Origin: Dipetalonema caudispina
Lineage: Eukaryota > Nematoda > Chromadorea > Rhabditida > Onchocercidae
Length of the DNA: 64,000 nucleotides
Direction: 5' to 3'
NCBI GenBank assembly: GCA_013365325.1
Contig: JABVXV010000113.1
Coordinates: 109,263-173,262, forward strand
Shown here: piece by piece, positions 13,153 to 24,800 of the stretch
Layout: each line of letters begins with the position of its first letter
How positions within the stretch are numbered: position 1 is the stretch's first letter
Translations under genes and position numbers: made by a program
The notes under the pieces: generated by a model
What the model saw: only the letters and a program-made list of their open reading frames with translations
What the model was told of the DNA's origin: nothing
Databases searched by the model: none

Positions 13153-16100
13153 TTATAACAGCTCCAGAGCTTGAGAATTAATCGCAATTTCTCCTTTTTG
13201 AATATACTGAGCTGAATTTTTCACAACCTGAAATGATATAAATTTAAAGTTTCACACATAACCAATCAAATCAATGAGCAGATTATAATCAGAACAATTA
13301 CGCTGCGTAAACTTAAACAATAAGTGCCAACTTTCGAAAAAGTCACTGAAAATAACTTGACAATACTAACCGTCACAATGCGCCGCGATGGATAATTGGA
13401 ATCAATTTTCATAGATTGAATGCTTTACTTATAATTACTACCGTCATTCTTAGGCAAAGCAGGTCTTAAATGCCAGCATAAATTCAATTCATGCAAACAA
13501 CTAGCCCGATCTAATCGATATAGATAATTGACCATCACGCCGTAACTGCTTTCCATTCCCTTCATTGTTGTATCAGCTTTCCAATTTATAGCATAAATTT
13601 CCGCACCATTTCGTAAATGAAAATTTTCTGAAGTAAATACAGAAATGCTATAAAATTTGGAAACCTAAATAATTTAAAATTTCAATTTAATTTAAATAGT
13701 TCTGGATAGTTGAAACAATCTGAATTTCTAAAGCAATTAAAAGTAAGGAAAAGGAAGGACAAAAAAAACGCCAGATACTTGTCGGAAGCAAAGTCTAGTG
13801 AAGCATTCAAACGAAGTACAACGTGAAATTGGGTTTTAAAATAGGAAAACAGGCTTTCTATAAACTACTAGAACGGTGTGTCAATTAATCAAATTGATGG
13901 GTTAACTCGAAAAAGCTTAGTCATAAAATGGAAGCAGCATTATCTACAGAAGTTACTCTGCATCTGTGCCGATGGTGAATACAATCAATTTAAAATAGTG
14001 GAAGGTTATTCAGATTAGCAGTAATTACATTTAATCTACTGCTTCAAAATAAAAGAATTACTACCATACATGCAATAACAGCAATTTTTATTAATTAGAA
14101 GACAGGAAAACTACCAACCGACGGGATCAAAAACACGTCCTGTACCAGAATGTTTTACTTCGAGCAAATACCGAACAGCTAAATGCAAAAGAATCTCGGA
14201 AATTTCTTCACACCTGTAAATAAATTTACAAGATTTAGCGAAAAGGAATATTTTTGCATACAACGTTAGGGAAGAATTTTCACGATTAATTCTCAGGCTA
14301 AGAAACACTATGATTTAAGAAGTTTGTGTTGGTTAATAAATTTTCCTTCATTATCATTCCTCAAAGCAATAACAAAGAAGTTAAGGCATATCAAACACAA
14401 ATTTCCCACATTCAGCTGTTCCAAGCTCGATTTTTTCCGTAATATACACCGCTTTCACTGCGTGCACAAAACGCCATTACGATGAGCAATTCTTCAAATT
14501 CTTTTTCGAAAGAACTACTTTTATTTGAAAAGAAAATTTTATCTTACTTGCTAACATCAATTTTATTCAAATGATTCAATAAGAATAATCGCACGAGCTC
14601 GATTATTTTAATATCGCTTTTAAAAAATTCATTTTCCTCACACATCGTCAATAGTCTTTCGTCAATTATATCCCCTGAAATATCCAAAAATAGTAACTAA
14701 TGATTGCAATTCCCACAAATTCAATTAATCTCAGGCATTCTTAATTTTTTAATATCCATTCTGTCTCATGTCCATGACACATTATACTTCCATAACAATA
14801 AGACAGGACGAGAATTCAATAGTGCATGCCCACCAATATGCGTCACATCCAATAATATCCAATTTCATCGAAGAATCCTAACTGGAATGACTTAAAATCA
14901 CCAAAACTTTGCGACCATTTAAAGGAACGCATCCACTATAGCTAAATCAACTGCCGTGAAAAAAGCCATCATTTCGACTTTCTCGATATTTGAGGTGGTA
15001 TTTGAAATAAATTATGTTTATGGGCTTCCTGTTTTCAACTTCAAGTTAACAAATTTCCAACCTCACAATCACAATAATCAAATGTTTTACCAGATGGTGC
15101 TGCACATTTAAGGGATCGTAAAAGCCAGGAACGGAAATAAGGCATAGGTGATAAAGTCGCAAATACACGTATGTGCGGATTGGTGTTTGAAATCTCAGCA
15201 ATTACTCGTTTTATCAACATATTACCCAAATCGATACCACGCAACCCTGTAATTGTTATAGTTAATGTAGTTAATCTGAAGAGAATGAGCGACATGAATT
15301 GCGAATATTTTTTATAGCAGCCTTATAATTAGAATATGACCGATGCCTTGAGGTCCAAAACATCCATTTAAGATAAAAACAACATCCTTCCATCTCCTTT
15401 GAAAAACTTAATGCCACCGTCAAAATGTGACAGGTAGTAATTGGTAGAGCAATTGGAAGTAAGTGATTTGCAACTGAACTGAAATTATGAGACAAAATTA
15501 AACTTTAATATCCTGCTAGCTAATCAATAGAAATGATAAAAATATGACCAAACAGAGGAAATATCTGTCAGGAAATTACCATAAAGTTGCAAAATCCGGT
15601 TCCAAAGATGTGCCAGGATAAGTGTGACCAGCAGAGGCAAAGATTATTATAACTCAAAGTTGGTGCTATATTAAGTATAATCGGAAAATGATACAAAGAC
15701 ATCAAAACCTGCTTGTGTTGATGATATCGAATAAAACATAGCCGTATCATTCGCTGTTTCATCTTCAAGTATATCGGCGTCATTCATTATATCCTGAAAG
15801 TTGAAAGAGCTACAATTGTTGTGTTAGAAAATAAGAGGATTGACAAAGAACTATACAATTACTTTCAATAAAGTTATTTACTGCGTACTCTTTCTATTAC
15901 TGCCACCATCACAGAAGACATAAAAAAACGACACGATTCTATAATTTTCATATAAAGGCTGCTAAGAAATTCATATAGGAATCCTGAAAGAGATTGTTAT
16001 TCGATATGCAGTCATATCCATTGTCATCGGTATAGGATGATCATTAAATACTGTCGATATAATTTGCTTAGCTGATCAACGACAAAATATATTATAACAG

Positions 16101-17713
16101 CAATTCTATTCTAACTTAAAGGCTACAATTTAAAAGAAAATCCAACTAACTTCAAGATTTTTGGAAATTTTCTTCATAAATGCAGCATAAACAACCACCA
16201 GTGGTTCACGAGCCATAGCTTCATGCATAAACACAAAGCATCGTCGATTAGGGCCAAGGCGACGTTTCATATCTAACAAACCGGCTATTGGATGAACAGC
16301 TTCATATTCAATAACCTGAGAGAGGGAAAATCGATGAATAAATGCATGGTCCACTCATTCTGGCCCAGCTAATTAAAACTAAATTCAGAAAATAAAAATT
16401 TTCAAGTTTAGCCACTAGTTAATAACGGAATACCAAAAATTTCTCATAACAGATCCTGAAAAATCAGAAATCTAATTAAGCTAACCTTATCAAGGATATC
16501 ACCCGGTGATTCAATCGTCAGTTGTTGCAAGCGCAAATTACTTTGACAAAACCAAAGCGTTAATAATTCACGAAAACAATTTTCGACGGGTCGTAATGCT
16601 GCACTTTCAGTTCGTGTCAGATCCGAAGAACGAAGCATTTCCTGCAATTCGAAAGTGAAATAATCAATACTGTCCAGCTGATACTCCAAATTTTAATTTA
16701 TATCATACCTGGATAAAGATAACTTTCTCGTCACAACTTGTATTTTTACACAGGAATGAAATTTGGCGAAATTTTTAAATTGAAAAAATGCAATAACTTT
16801 TGTACGCACCAAAGCATCAGCACGCATAGAACATATCCTTTTTACACCCCCTGTTACGTTACCAATAGATTGGAAAAGTCGGAAATAATGTGGACGTGCT
16901 GCTGAAGCAACATTCATAAATGCTTGTTCATTCTGGAAATGAACAAAATTTGACCTTTTAATTAAACCTAACAGTTTTTAACATTAAACAAAAAAAAAAA
17001 AGAAAAAAATTTGCATTCCAGAACTGTTAATTTTTTCCTAGATATTTCAAAGTCGGTATCACACTAATACATGCCATTTATCTCACATTTTGCAATTGTT
17101 TTATCATAGACTTTTTTTTGATTGTACTCGTATTATTACGTTGAACTACTGAGAAAAAATTAAAAACCTTATGGTATAGTTCGATGGATCGTTTCAGCAC
17201 TGCATGATCTACACCGAAATTCTGAGAAAGTTCGACCAAAATTGAACGTCGGTACAACATCGATGATGCAAAATACTTCTCGATTAATTTCTCGCCAGCA
17301 TCCTGTAAAATTTGAATTTTAAAGCTGGAAACACTATAGCCAAGTTGGAAGAATTATTGATAATCTAATCGAAAAAAAGATCGAAGAAAAAGCTTGGAAG
17401 TTAATAACATCTCTTCCGAGTTTACATACGGCCATACTACACTGAATAGAGAAAACGGAAAAAATGCAGTTTCTAAATTTTAGTCTACATTATAAAGTAA
17501 ATGTTTACCAGAGAAGTCTCTTAATATTGAAATTTCTCCTTGAAAAATAAAATTACTTACACGCCACTGGTCGGATGATGAATGAGATGTAAGATTGCCG
17601 TATATATCTCGGACAATCGTTGAATTAGCTCGATGACATCTGACCATTACACAATGATAGGAACCGAAAGTAAGTGCAAATAATTTCCTTATAATAGCAT
17701 TCCTCCGCTTCAT
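13153..17713 (-). CDS. MLYCD: Malonyl-CoA decarboxylase
   Basis: Eleven exons (minus strand): 17561-17713, 17168-17302, 16810-16932, 16486-16641, 16151-16315, 15709-15793, 15067-15246, 14548-14674, 14119-14213, 13506-13627, 13153-13227; 1416 nt, 471 aa. The enzyme converts malonyl-CoA to acetyl-CoA and CO2, relieving inhibition of fatty-acid import into mitochondria. Recognisable blocks are NFGVDH, GGVKRICSMRADAL, YEAVHPIAGLLDMKRRLGP, EPLVVVYAAF, FYSISSTQAGLRGIDLG, FATLSPMPYF (Ser305) and DPVENFHLRNGAEIYAINW (His410). Ser305 and His410 fall where the family's Ser-His catalytic pair lies. The N-terminus (MKRRNAIIRKLF) is basic and amphipathic, as for mitochondrial import. The C-terminus ends ALELL, without the peroxisomal SKL of mammals. 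The last intron appears to use a GC donor at 13505-13504; all other introns are GT-AG. Confidence 0.92.
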
Positions 17714-19133
17714 TAGAAATAATAAATTAGGTACAATTGAACGACTAAATATTACAAACCTAAAATGTTGCATTTAGAAATTATTCCATAATTCATCGTA
17801 AGATCATTGACTAATTTCCATAATGTTTCTATGATTGTCCCCAGCTGGTTATAATACCAATGAAATCAATTCTGATTCCAATTATGGATAATCATTTATT
17901 CCTCAAGTAAATAGTACATGAAAAGAAAACACTGGAATTGAAGATAATACGAACAATATCCTCCATCGATTTCAATTGCTGCTGCGTTTTTCATATCAAG
18001 AAATATCAATCAAATTTCTTATATCAAAAATGAGAATGAAAAAATTACCGATTTCTTACCTATGGGGAATATTTTATGAATGATAATATCAGCAATAGTC
18101 GGGAATCAATCATGCATAATTGCTTTTATAATGCCTTGTTTAATAGTATGATTGCATATATTTCACCAAATTTTTATCTATAAAAGACAACTCATAAAAT
18201 TGATTTAAGTGATCAAATTAGAACTGATTAAATTAACACATAAATTGGTCGTCCTGCTAGTAGGAATTAATCGTGTTTCTCTTGTGTTGTAAGAAATTAA
18301 ATGATAATAGCATTGAAATATCCTAATAGCTTTTCAAATTAATAACTGAATTAATTGCGAGCTTTAGTTACGGAATAGTTTTACAGTGAGCTATTAAGGC
18401 AAGGATGGCAGACAAGTTACTAATCGTTGGGGTTCAAGAATTAATTAATATTGAATGTGAAGATAACTTTTTAATTTGTCGTGCAAAATAACTATGTAAT
18501 AGTAACCTAGCAAATTTAACGAAAAAGATTAAACAACAAAAACCGATACAATAAATAAATGAGCTCCTTCATATCCTATCTGATCAGAATCATCCTTGAG
18601 ATCCATGATTGATGATGTTTTTGAAATTCTCATGCAGTAACATATCAACTTTAGTCAAAACGCGAATATCATGTTGTGGATTTAGCAACAGTTGTGATAA
18701 AGAATGCATTAGAAATCAATCTGGATGATAACTGAATATTTAACGAAAACATAGGCATAATCTATGAATAGTTATGCAAGGTGTTCAACAATAACAAAAC
18801 TATCCGACATCATAGCATAGATTATCCCACAAAAGGCTCACAATGTCAGCCATCAAAACCACAAATGAATATTACAACATAAAACTCACTATAAAGTTAA
18901 TGTGTTTTTCTTTTTTTTTTCAAATAAGGGATATTTCTACTCTGTTCAACAAATTTCTCACGTTTTAAATCTCAAATCTCCTCAAAAAAATTTTGAGCTC
19001 TTTTCATGTATTAAAATTGTCGACTGTGAATTGAAAATATGTTTCAAATTCATCAAAAACATTCTTGAATAGCAGTAAAAACTTGCAAAACAAATTACAG
19101 AAATTTAACACATGAAATAGAATAGGACAATAC
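17714..19133. other. Intergenic, no gene seen
   Basis: A 1.4 kb AT-rich spacer lies between the EXOSC1 stop and the MLYCD start (same strand). No frame of note occurs. A TTTAG acceptor lies about 25 bases upstream of the MLYCD ATG and may be its trans-splice site. Confidence 0.5.
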
Positions 19134-20869
19134 TCAACGATTCAAATCGGGTATATGCGCAACTTTTCGAGGTTCACGCGTGCTTGTTACAATTGATTTT
19201 ACTTCACCGAAAGAACATGGCACCATCCGTTCACCCAAATCACCAATACCGCTCACAACACCTAATTCATCTTCTACAGTACTGAGCAAATATGAATGCT
19301 GATTATCACCGAAACCAATAACACGTGCTAGGATGACATCACCGGGATGTACACACTGTTCTAATTTTATCTGCAAAAAGAAAGCATATCAGGTCTCATT
19401 TTAAGGAAAGATCAGATCACTATAACTATGGGTAAATTAATATCAATCGTCAAATTATTTCGTTTAAGCTGCTCATCATTTAGGGTATTGATGACCCGTA
19501 CGCGACAATCTTTTCCTAGGTTATTAAAAGTTTCGGAGAGCGTAAAAATAGCATAGTACGCATAAGTTCATCCTTCATCCAAAAGTGGAAAGATTAGCAT
19601 AAAATTATCCACCATTAATATTTACAAAATTTAATAATTTGGCTCAGCTAAAAAAATTTCACTTTCTCTTTCTCGATAGGCATTATATCTTCTTTCCTCA
19701 ATATTCCATTAAATTCGTGAGATAAAACGGAACATTCCACACAGTGTATTGCACATTTTGCAAACCTCTGACCAATGTTTTGTACCTAAAAATACAATTT
19801 TCTGGATTACAGCACTAACATTAGTCTCATTTCTTTCCTAATAACTCCTTCAATACCATCCATACCAAACTAAAAACAAAGGGACGTTTAATGAATATTC
19901 ACATAACGTATTGAGATAAAAAACTGCCGCTTCACAACTCAAATTACAGTGTTCCTCATCAACCTGTTAAAGATATTTTAAATAGCTTGATATCTTAGGG
20001 AAAAAATACTTCAAAATGCTTAATTTGATGCTGCACTGAAGTACGTTTAATGTTCAGTCGAGAATCATTTCTAGCTCCCTTCTTCTATTTCTTTCTCGTT
20101 TCAGTTTTAGGCTTTCTAATTTTCTCAATAACCACGTAAAAATTGAACTTCAGTGAAAGTAAACCTTTGCAGTTACAATACATCCAATATATGGCATGAC
20201 ATGCCGTTTCTCCTTTTCCGATTCTCGTCGTACTTCCACAATTTTCGTTTCTTTGTCACGCTGTAAAATAAACTATACGAATAAAAGTATTATTATTATT
20301 ATTGAATTTCAATTCCGTCCAACACCTTCTAAATTTTCCAACTATTGAAAAGAAGGTGATAGTATTTTCTAGACAAATAACGAAAGTATTTATGCTCCCC
20401 ACTACAAATCACAAACATTTCCAAACTGAAACTTTTCCTCTCGAGAAAATCCTTCCATCTGTATTCATACAAATTTTGGAAAGTAAGAAGTAAAGACGAC
20501 CTAAAAGCTAAAGCAACTATGATTTTGAGATATGCTTTTAAATTATCCTTCTCAGAGATAGTGACAATTCCTACCATCTAATCTTGAAAATATACCAGGC
20601 TGTAATATGGAACTAAATGTATGAATGTCGAATAAATCATTTCTATGTAAGCATGAAATAGAAAAACTTACTTCAACAGCTGTATAGATATGTAAGGTAC
20701 CAGCTAATGATGCATAAATATGTCCGAACAATTCGTAAGTACCAATACCTGCTTTCAGCTCTTCACTAATAGGAAATAATCGATCACCTGGTATCACATA
20801 TTTACTGCACCCTTCATCCATGAAACATGCATTACTGTTGCCGCTGTTGCTGCTGCAGCTTGCATTCAT
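19134..20869 (-). CDS. EXOSC1: RNA exosome subunit Csl4 (EXOSC1)
   Basis: Four exons (minus strand): 20672-20869, 20165-20260, 19663-19785, 19134-19370; all phase 0, 654 nt, 217 aa. The protein is a cap subunit of the 3'-5' exoribonuclease complex that processes and degrades RNA in nucleus and cytoplasm. Its N-terminal domain reads YVIPGDRLFPISEELKAG then GTYELFGHIYASLAGTL, the usual Csl4 opening. The central S1 RNA-binding fold spans about residues 87 to 180 (PYIGCIVTAKVQNIGQRFAK, GILRKEDI). The C-terminal block CVHPGDVILARVIGFGDNQ and YLLSTVEDELGVV is the family hallmark. Length is close to the roughly 195 aa human protein, with an extra Ser/Asn-rich leader of about 20 residues. Confidence 0.93.
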
Positions 20870-20875
20870 CTGAAA
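20870..20875 (-). promoter_or_regulatory. TTTCAG acceptor directly abutting the EXOSC1 start codon
   Basis: On the minus strand TTTCAG is followed immediately by ATG at 20869. If this is the spliced-leader acceptor, the mature 5'UTR would consist of the leader alone. Confidence 0.55.
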
Positions 20876-21808
20876 TATTCATCATACATATATAAGTATC
20901 ATGAATGATTAAAAATTTACAATATTTATGCAACAATACCGATTAGAGATTGATGGGACATAAGAAGAATTCGTTAATAAAAATATTGGAAAAGAAATGA
21001 AACGATATTCAGTAGTTTATTTATGGGATAATCGAAAGAGTAAAATTAATAAATTGAAAAATGAAATTTGCAATGAATTTTAAAAGTATTATGGAAGAGA
21101 AAAATTATACTATTAAAAGGATGCAAAGAAATGTTGAATGTTTGCTTCTATGCATTGGAAAGTATTATTTCACATTAACAGAGGGAAGAGAGATTGATAT
21201 TTTCAGGATAATGAGAGAAAAGAAATTGCATGCAATCATATTGTATAATGATATTACAATTTGTTAACAAAGAAAAAAACAAAAGAAAGAGTGTTTGTAG
21301 CTCAGTAGATAGCTAAAGATTGATGAAATTAATGAAGTGCAATGCTTCCAGAGATTAAAAAGAATTAGTCATACAGTACAGAAGTAATAAACATAGACAG
21401 TAAGTACTATGATCATGTTTGGTCTGATTAAACGACGTCTCACTGGATTACTTTTTGGTCTATGGTCGGTGATGTAATTGTGGACTAGGACTAAGAGTTA
21501 TTTACATTCATGGATGCGGTTACGTTGATTGCGTTGATTGGACGTGTAGTTGCGTCCTACGTGAAGTTGTTGTAATCAGTGTAAAGGTGACATGATGAAT
21601 AGGAATAGAGGGATTCGTGTCGCTATATATCTGGGGAAGTATACGGGAATTGCCTAGTTCTGCATATCAACAAAATTACTTTGGTATCTTTGAATATATA
21701 GCAAAATCATACTATACCTCTTCCGTTATCAACATTAGGATTATTCTAATTTGCAAATTTCAAAATTAAAAAGTTAGACAAATCGTTAGGTGCAGCATTT
21801 GAAGTCAT
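20876..21808. other. Divergent intergenic region between EXOSC1 and the ZC3H3-like gene
   Basis: About 0.9 kb separates two start codons facing apart, so it should hold both promoters. The stretch 21420-21640 is visibly richer in G than its surroundings, with several GTTGCG/GATTGCG-like words. No open frame is convincing. Confidence 0.45.
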
Positions 21809-24800
21809 ATGTCATATCGGCATGAATTTCGCCATGGACGAAGCGGATTGGTGGATTTAACACAACATGAGACAATGTTACCCTTGAAGGTATATCTCTC
21901 TTGCTGAATTTTATTATTTTCGTGGCAATAAGGTAAATTAAAACCACTGAAATTTTACTAAAATTATTCCAGTCAATACCTGATACCGAAATTGGGACAT
22001 ATCTTCCGGATAATTCTTACTTCTTGTTTTTTTTTTTTTTCTTTCTGCAGATTATTTCTAGAAAACACTTTTCGGTTCCGAATACGATTTGTTAATATTT
22101 GCAAGAACCTTTTTTGTTCTAGTCTCTTCATAACTTATCTATTCGCAATCGCTTATTACTGATTTATTTGATGACAGTCCTTCCACTTATCAATGAATTA
22201 CAGATTACAGTTGGATTTGATGCATTATCGTTGCCACCACCTCCACCACCACCACCTCCACCATTACCTCCACCACCACCACCTCTGCCATCATCAACGC
22301 CTTCAGTTTTACCTGAACCTCTACCATTACAGCTAGCAACAAGTAATAACCCATTTATAACAGGTAATTTTATTCAAGATGCTTATACAAAAGTATATAT
22401 TTCAAATGCTTCAACAGAGCCGTTTGTCTTTTTCAGTTTTTGTTCTTACTTAATTTACTTTGGACAGATGCAGTTACTAATTTGGGTTGCCTGATTTTTG
22501 TCAACCATTATTTGATTGCTTTGTCTTGGCTTTGCTAAAACTCATACAGAAATACTATTGCGATGTGGCAGATCGAAAGGCAGATTGTGTCGTAAACACT
22601 CAGGCATTCCTAGAAAATCCTTCCCGCGTGTTGGTAGTTAGGAATTTCCGACGACCGGAATGATTAATGAAATGGATAAGTGATCAGATGTTATGAAAAT
22701 CTCACATTGATCCGTTTTTGTCAAATTGGCGAAAATAATTCCTAGTTTTTGCAGGTTCCTATTGGCGGGATACACAACAATTTTACGAACCAGTAACTAC
22801 CGTGATGAATAAAAGTTAGTTTACTTCATAGTGTGTGCCTTCAAATTCTTATTTTTTTTTTCATATCGAGCATCAGTCATTTATACTGAAAATATAACTT
22901 TCATAACGTTATATGCTCGTGATCATTTACTGTCTAGTCTCAAACATTAACTCACTTGATTTCCTTGACCTCTTTGCAGCAATATTCTTTTCACTCTATG
23001 CTCCCTACCGTGTTTGCGTTCCTTGGTTTAAGTAAAGAACTAAGGAATTAAGTACTGCTTCTCTTTTGTTTGTTTAGTTACTGAAAAAAGCTCTATTGGT
23101 GAACCTCATTCTTTGTTAAATTGCAGTTCAATGTTATGAACCATTATACACCTCTAATGTAGAAATGTTTCGCAATAATACGATAAACCGAGTAACACAA
23201 ATGCATTCCGAACCGACAACCTATGTTCGTTTAATTAATTCGCCACCACCGCCACCTGAGGTAAATTACTCGAAGATACATTATAATGAAGCTCCTTCTG
23301 CACCTTTTTCTCGTTTGAGTATTGGGTATTTTTTAATTTCTACAGGAATGATGTCTTTTATGTGCAGAGAATTTGTATGAATTATCGTGTTTCAGTTTGG
23401 TATGCCAGTAAAGCAAACTGCTGTGACATTGCAGATTGCAGACTTTAATACAGGTTTGTTAAGCAGATTTTTTTTCTTTTTTATTGGGAATTTAAATTGG
23501 CTGAAACATATGTTATTAAAATGAAATGAAGGTGGAAACAGTGCTGTACTTCAGCGTATGTATTTTTTTGTGTAAGCATTGTAGACTATATATATATATA
23601 TATTGGGAAGATTTTGAAATAAAAACTAATTTTTAAATCTTTTATTATATAACAGTTATTTGCAGACAGTAATATTCAGTGTGCTGAAAAAGGCATCTTT
23701 CAGAACGATCAACAGGTTAGATTTCTTTCTGTGAGAATGAGAGTTTAGCAATTTATAAATGTTGTAAATCTTTGCTTTCGGTACCTGTTAAGAAAGTAAT
23801 GGTATTGATAACTGATTATTGGTCGTTGATATAATTCAATTATCATTTTTCCTGAAGCGTCATTTAACGCTGAAAATGACGCTTCAGAAAAGAACTATAT
23901 ATGAATAGGCAATTGTGGGATTTTAAGCGGGAAGCTACGATAAAAGCTAGCGATGTCTTTACTAATTGGTCTTACTTCTTTATCACTAAAACTCAGTTAT
24001 TCATGTATTTCTTATAGATAATTCAGTCGGACGATCTGAGTGCACAGAACACGAAGTTTTCTACCGGTAACATACATTTTTACTGTTTAAATTTGTATTA
24101 TATGCTTTTAAAGAGGGAGGACGAAGTGCGGGAAGAAAAGACATCAGAAATATGTGTTACGATTTGTCTGGGATTTGAAATCTTTGAATCATAGCTAGCT
24201 GATTGGTCATGGGTAATAAGATTCAGGACTTGAAAAAGAGGAAGCAGTTCCGAATGAAAGCAGCTTAACCATACGATCACAATTCAAGGGGAAAGTATTT
24301 AAATTACCAGAAAACTGTGGTCGGCCACAATCTTCAGAAGGGCGCACATTCCCGTTGAAAGTTCGAAGTGATGATATGAATTATGATAGCAGCGATTACA
24401 ATGAATCTCAGCCTGAAAAAGTATTCAGTTTTTGAAGACGTCATTAAAAAAATGCGTAAGGTCATGTCACTCTCTGGGCGTAATGCTTGGAAAGTTAATA
24501 TATTAGGTATCCTCAAGAAAAATTTTCAAATACTGAATGAGAAATTTCTAAGCATTACTAGACATTTAGCGTATTAGCTGATGGTCTACTTGATTCATTC
24601 ATTACTGTTATCTGCAGAAGTAATATTAAGGTTAATAATAGCTTTGAACTACTGTAACTAATAACCTGTGTTCCTTTTCAGGATTCTTATCGCAGTAGTC
24701 CAGATTCGTCGTTGAAGCTTATGTCTGTGAAACGTTCGTTACCCATGGATCAGGCTCCAGCTGTTATTCGTACTGCTACCAAAATCGTGCGTAAAGTTGG

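Noticed and set aside
21296..21360. tRNA-like A-box (TAGCTCAGTAGAT)
   Set aside because: No B-box (GGTTCGAAxCC) or acceptor stem follows within tRNA distance.
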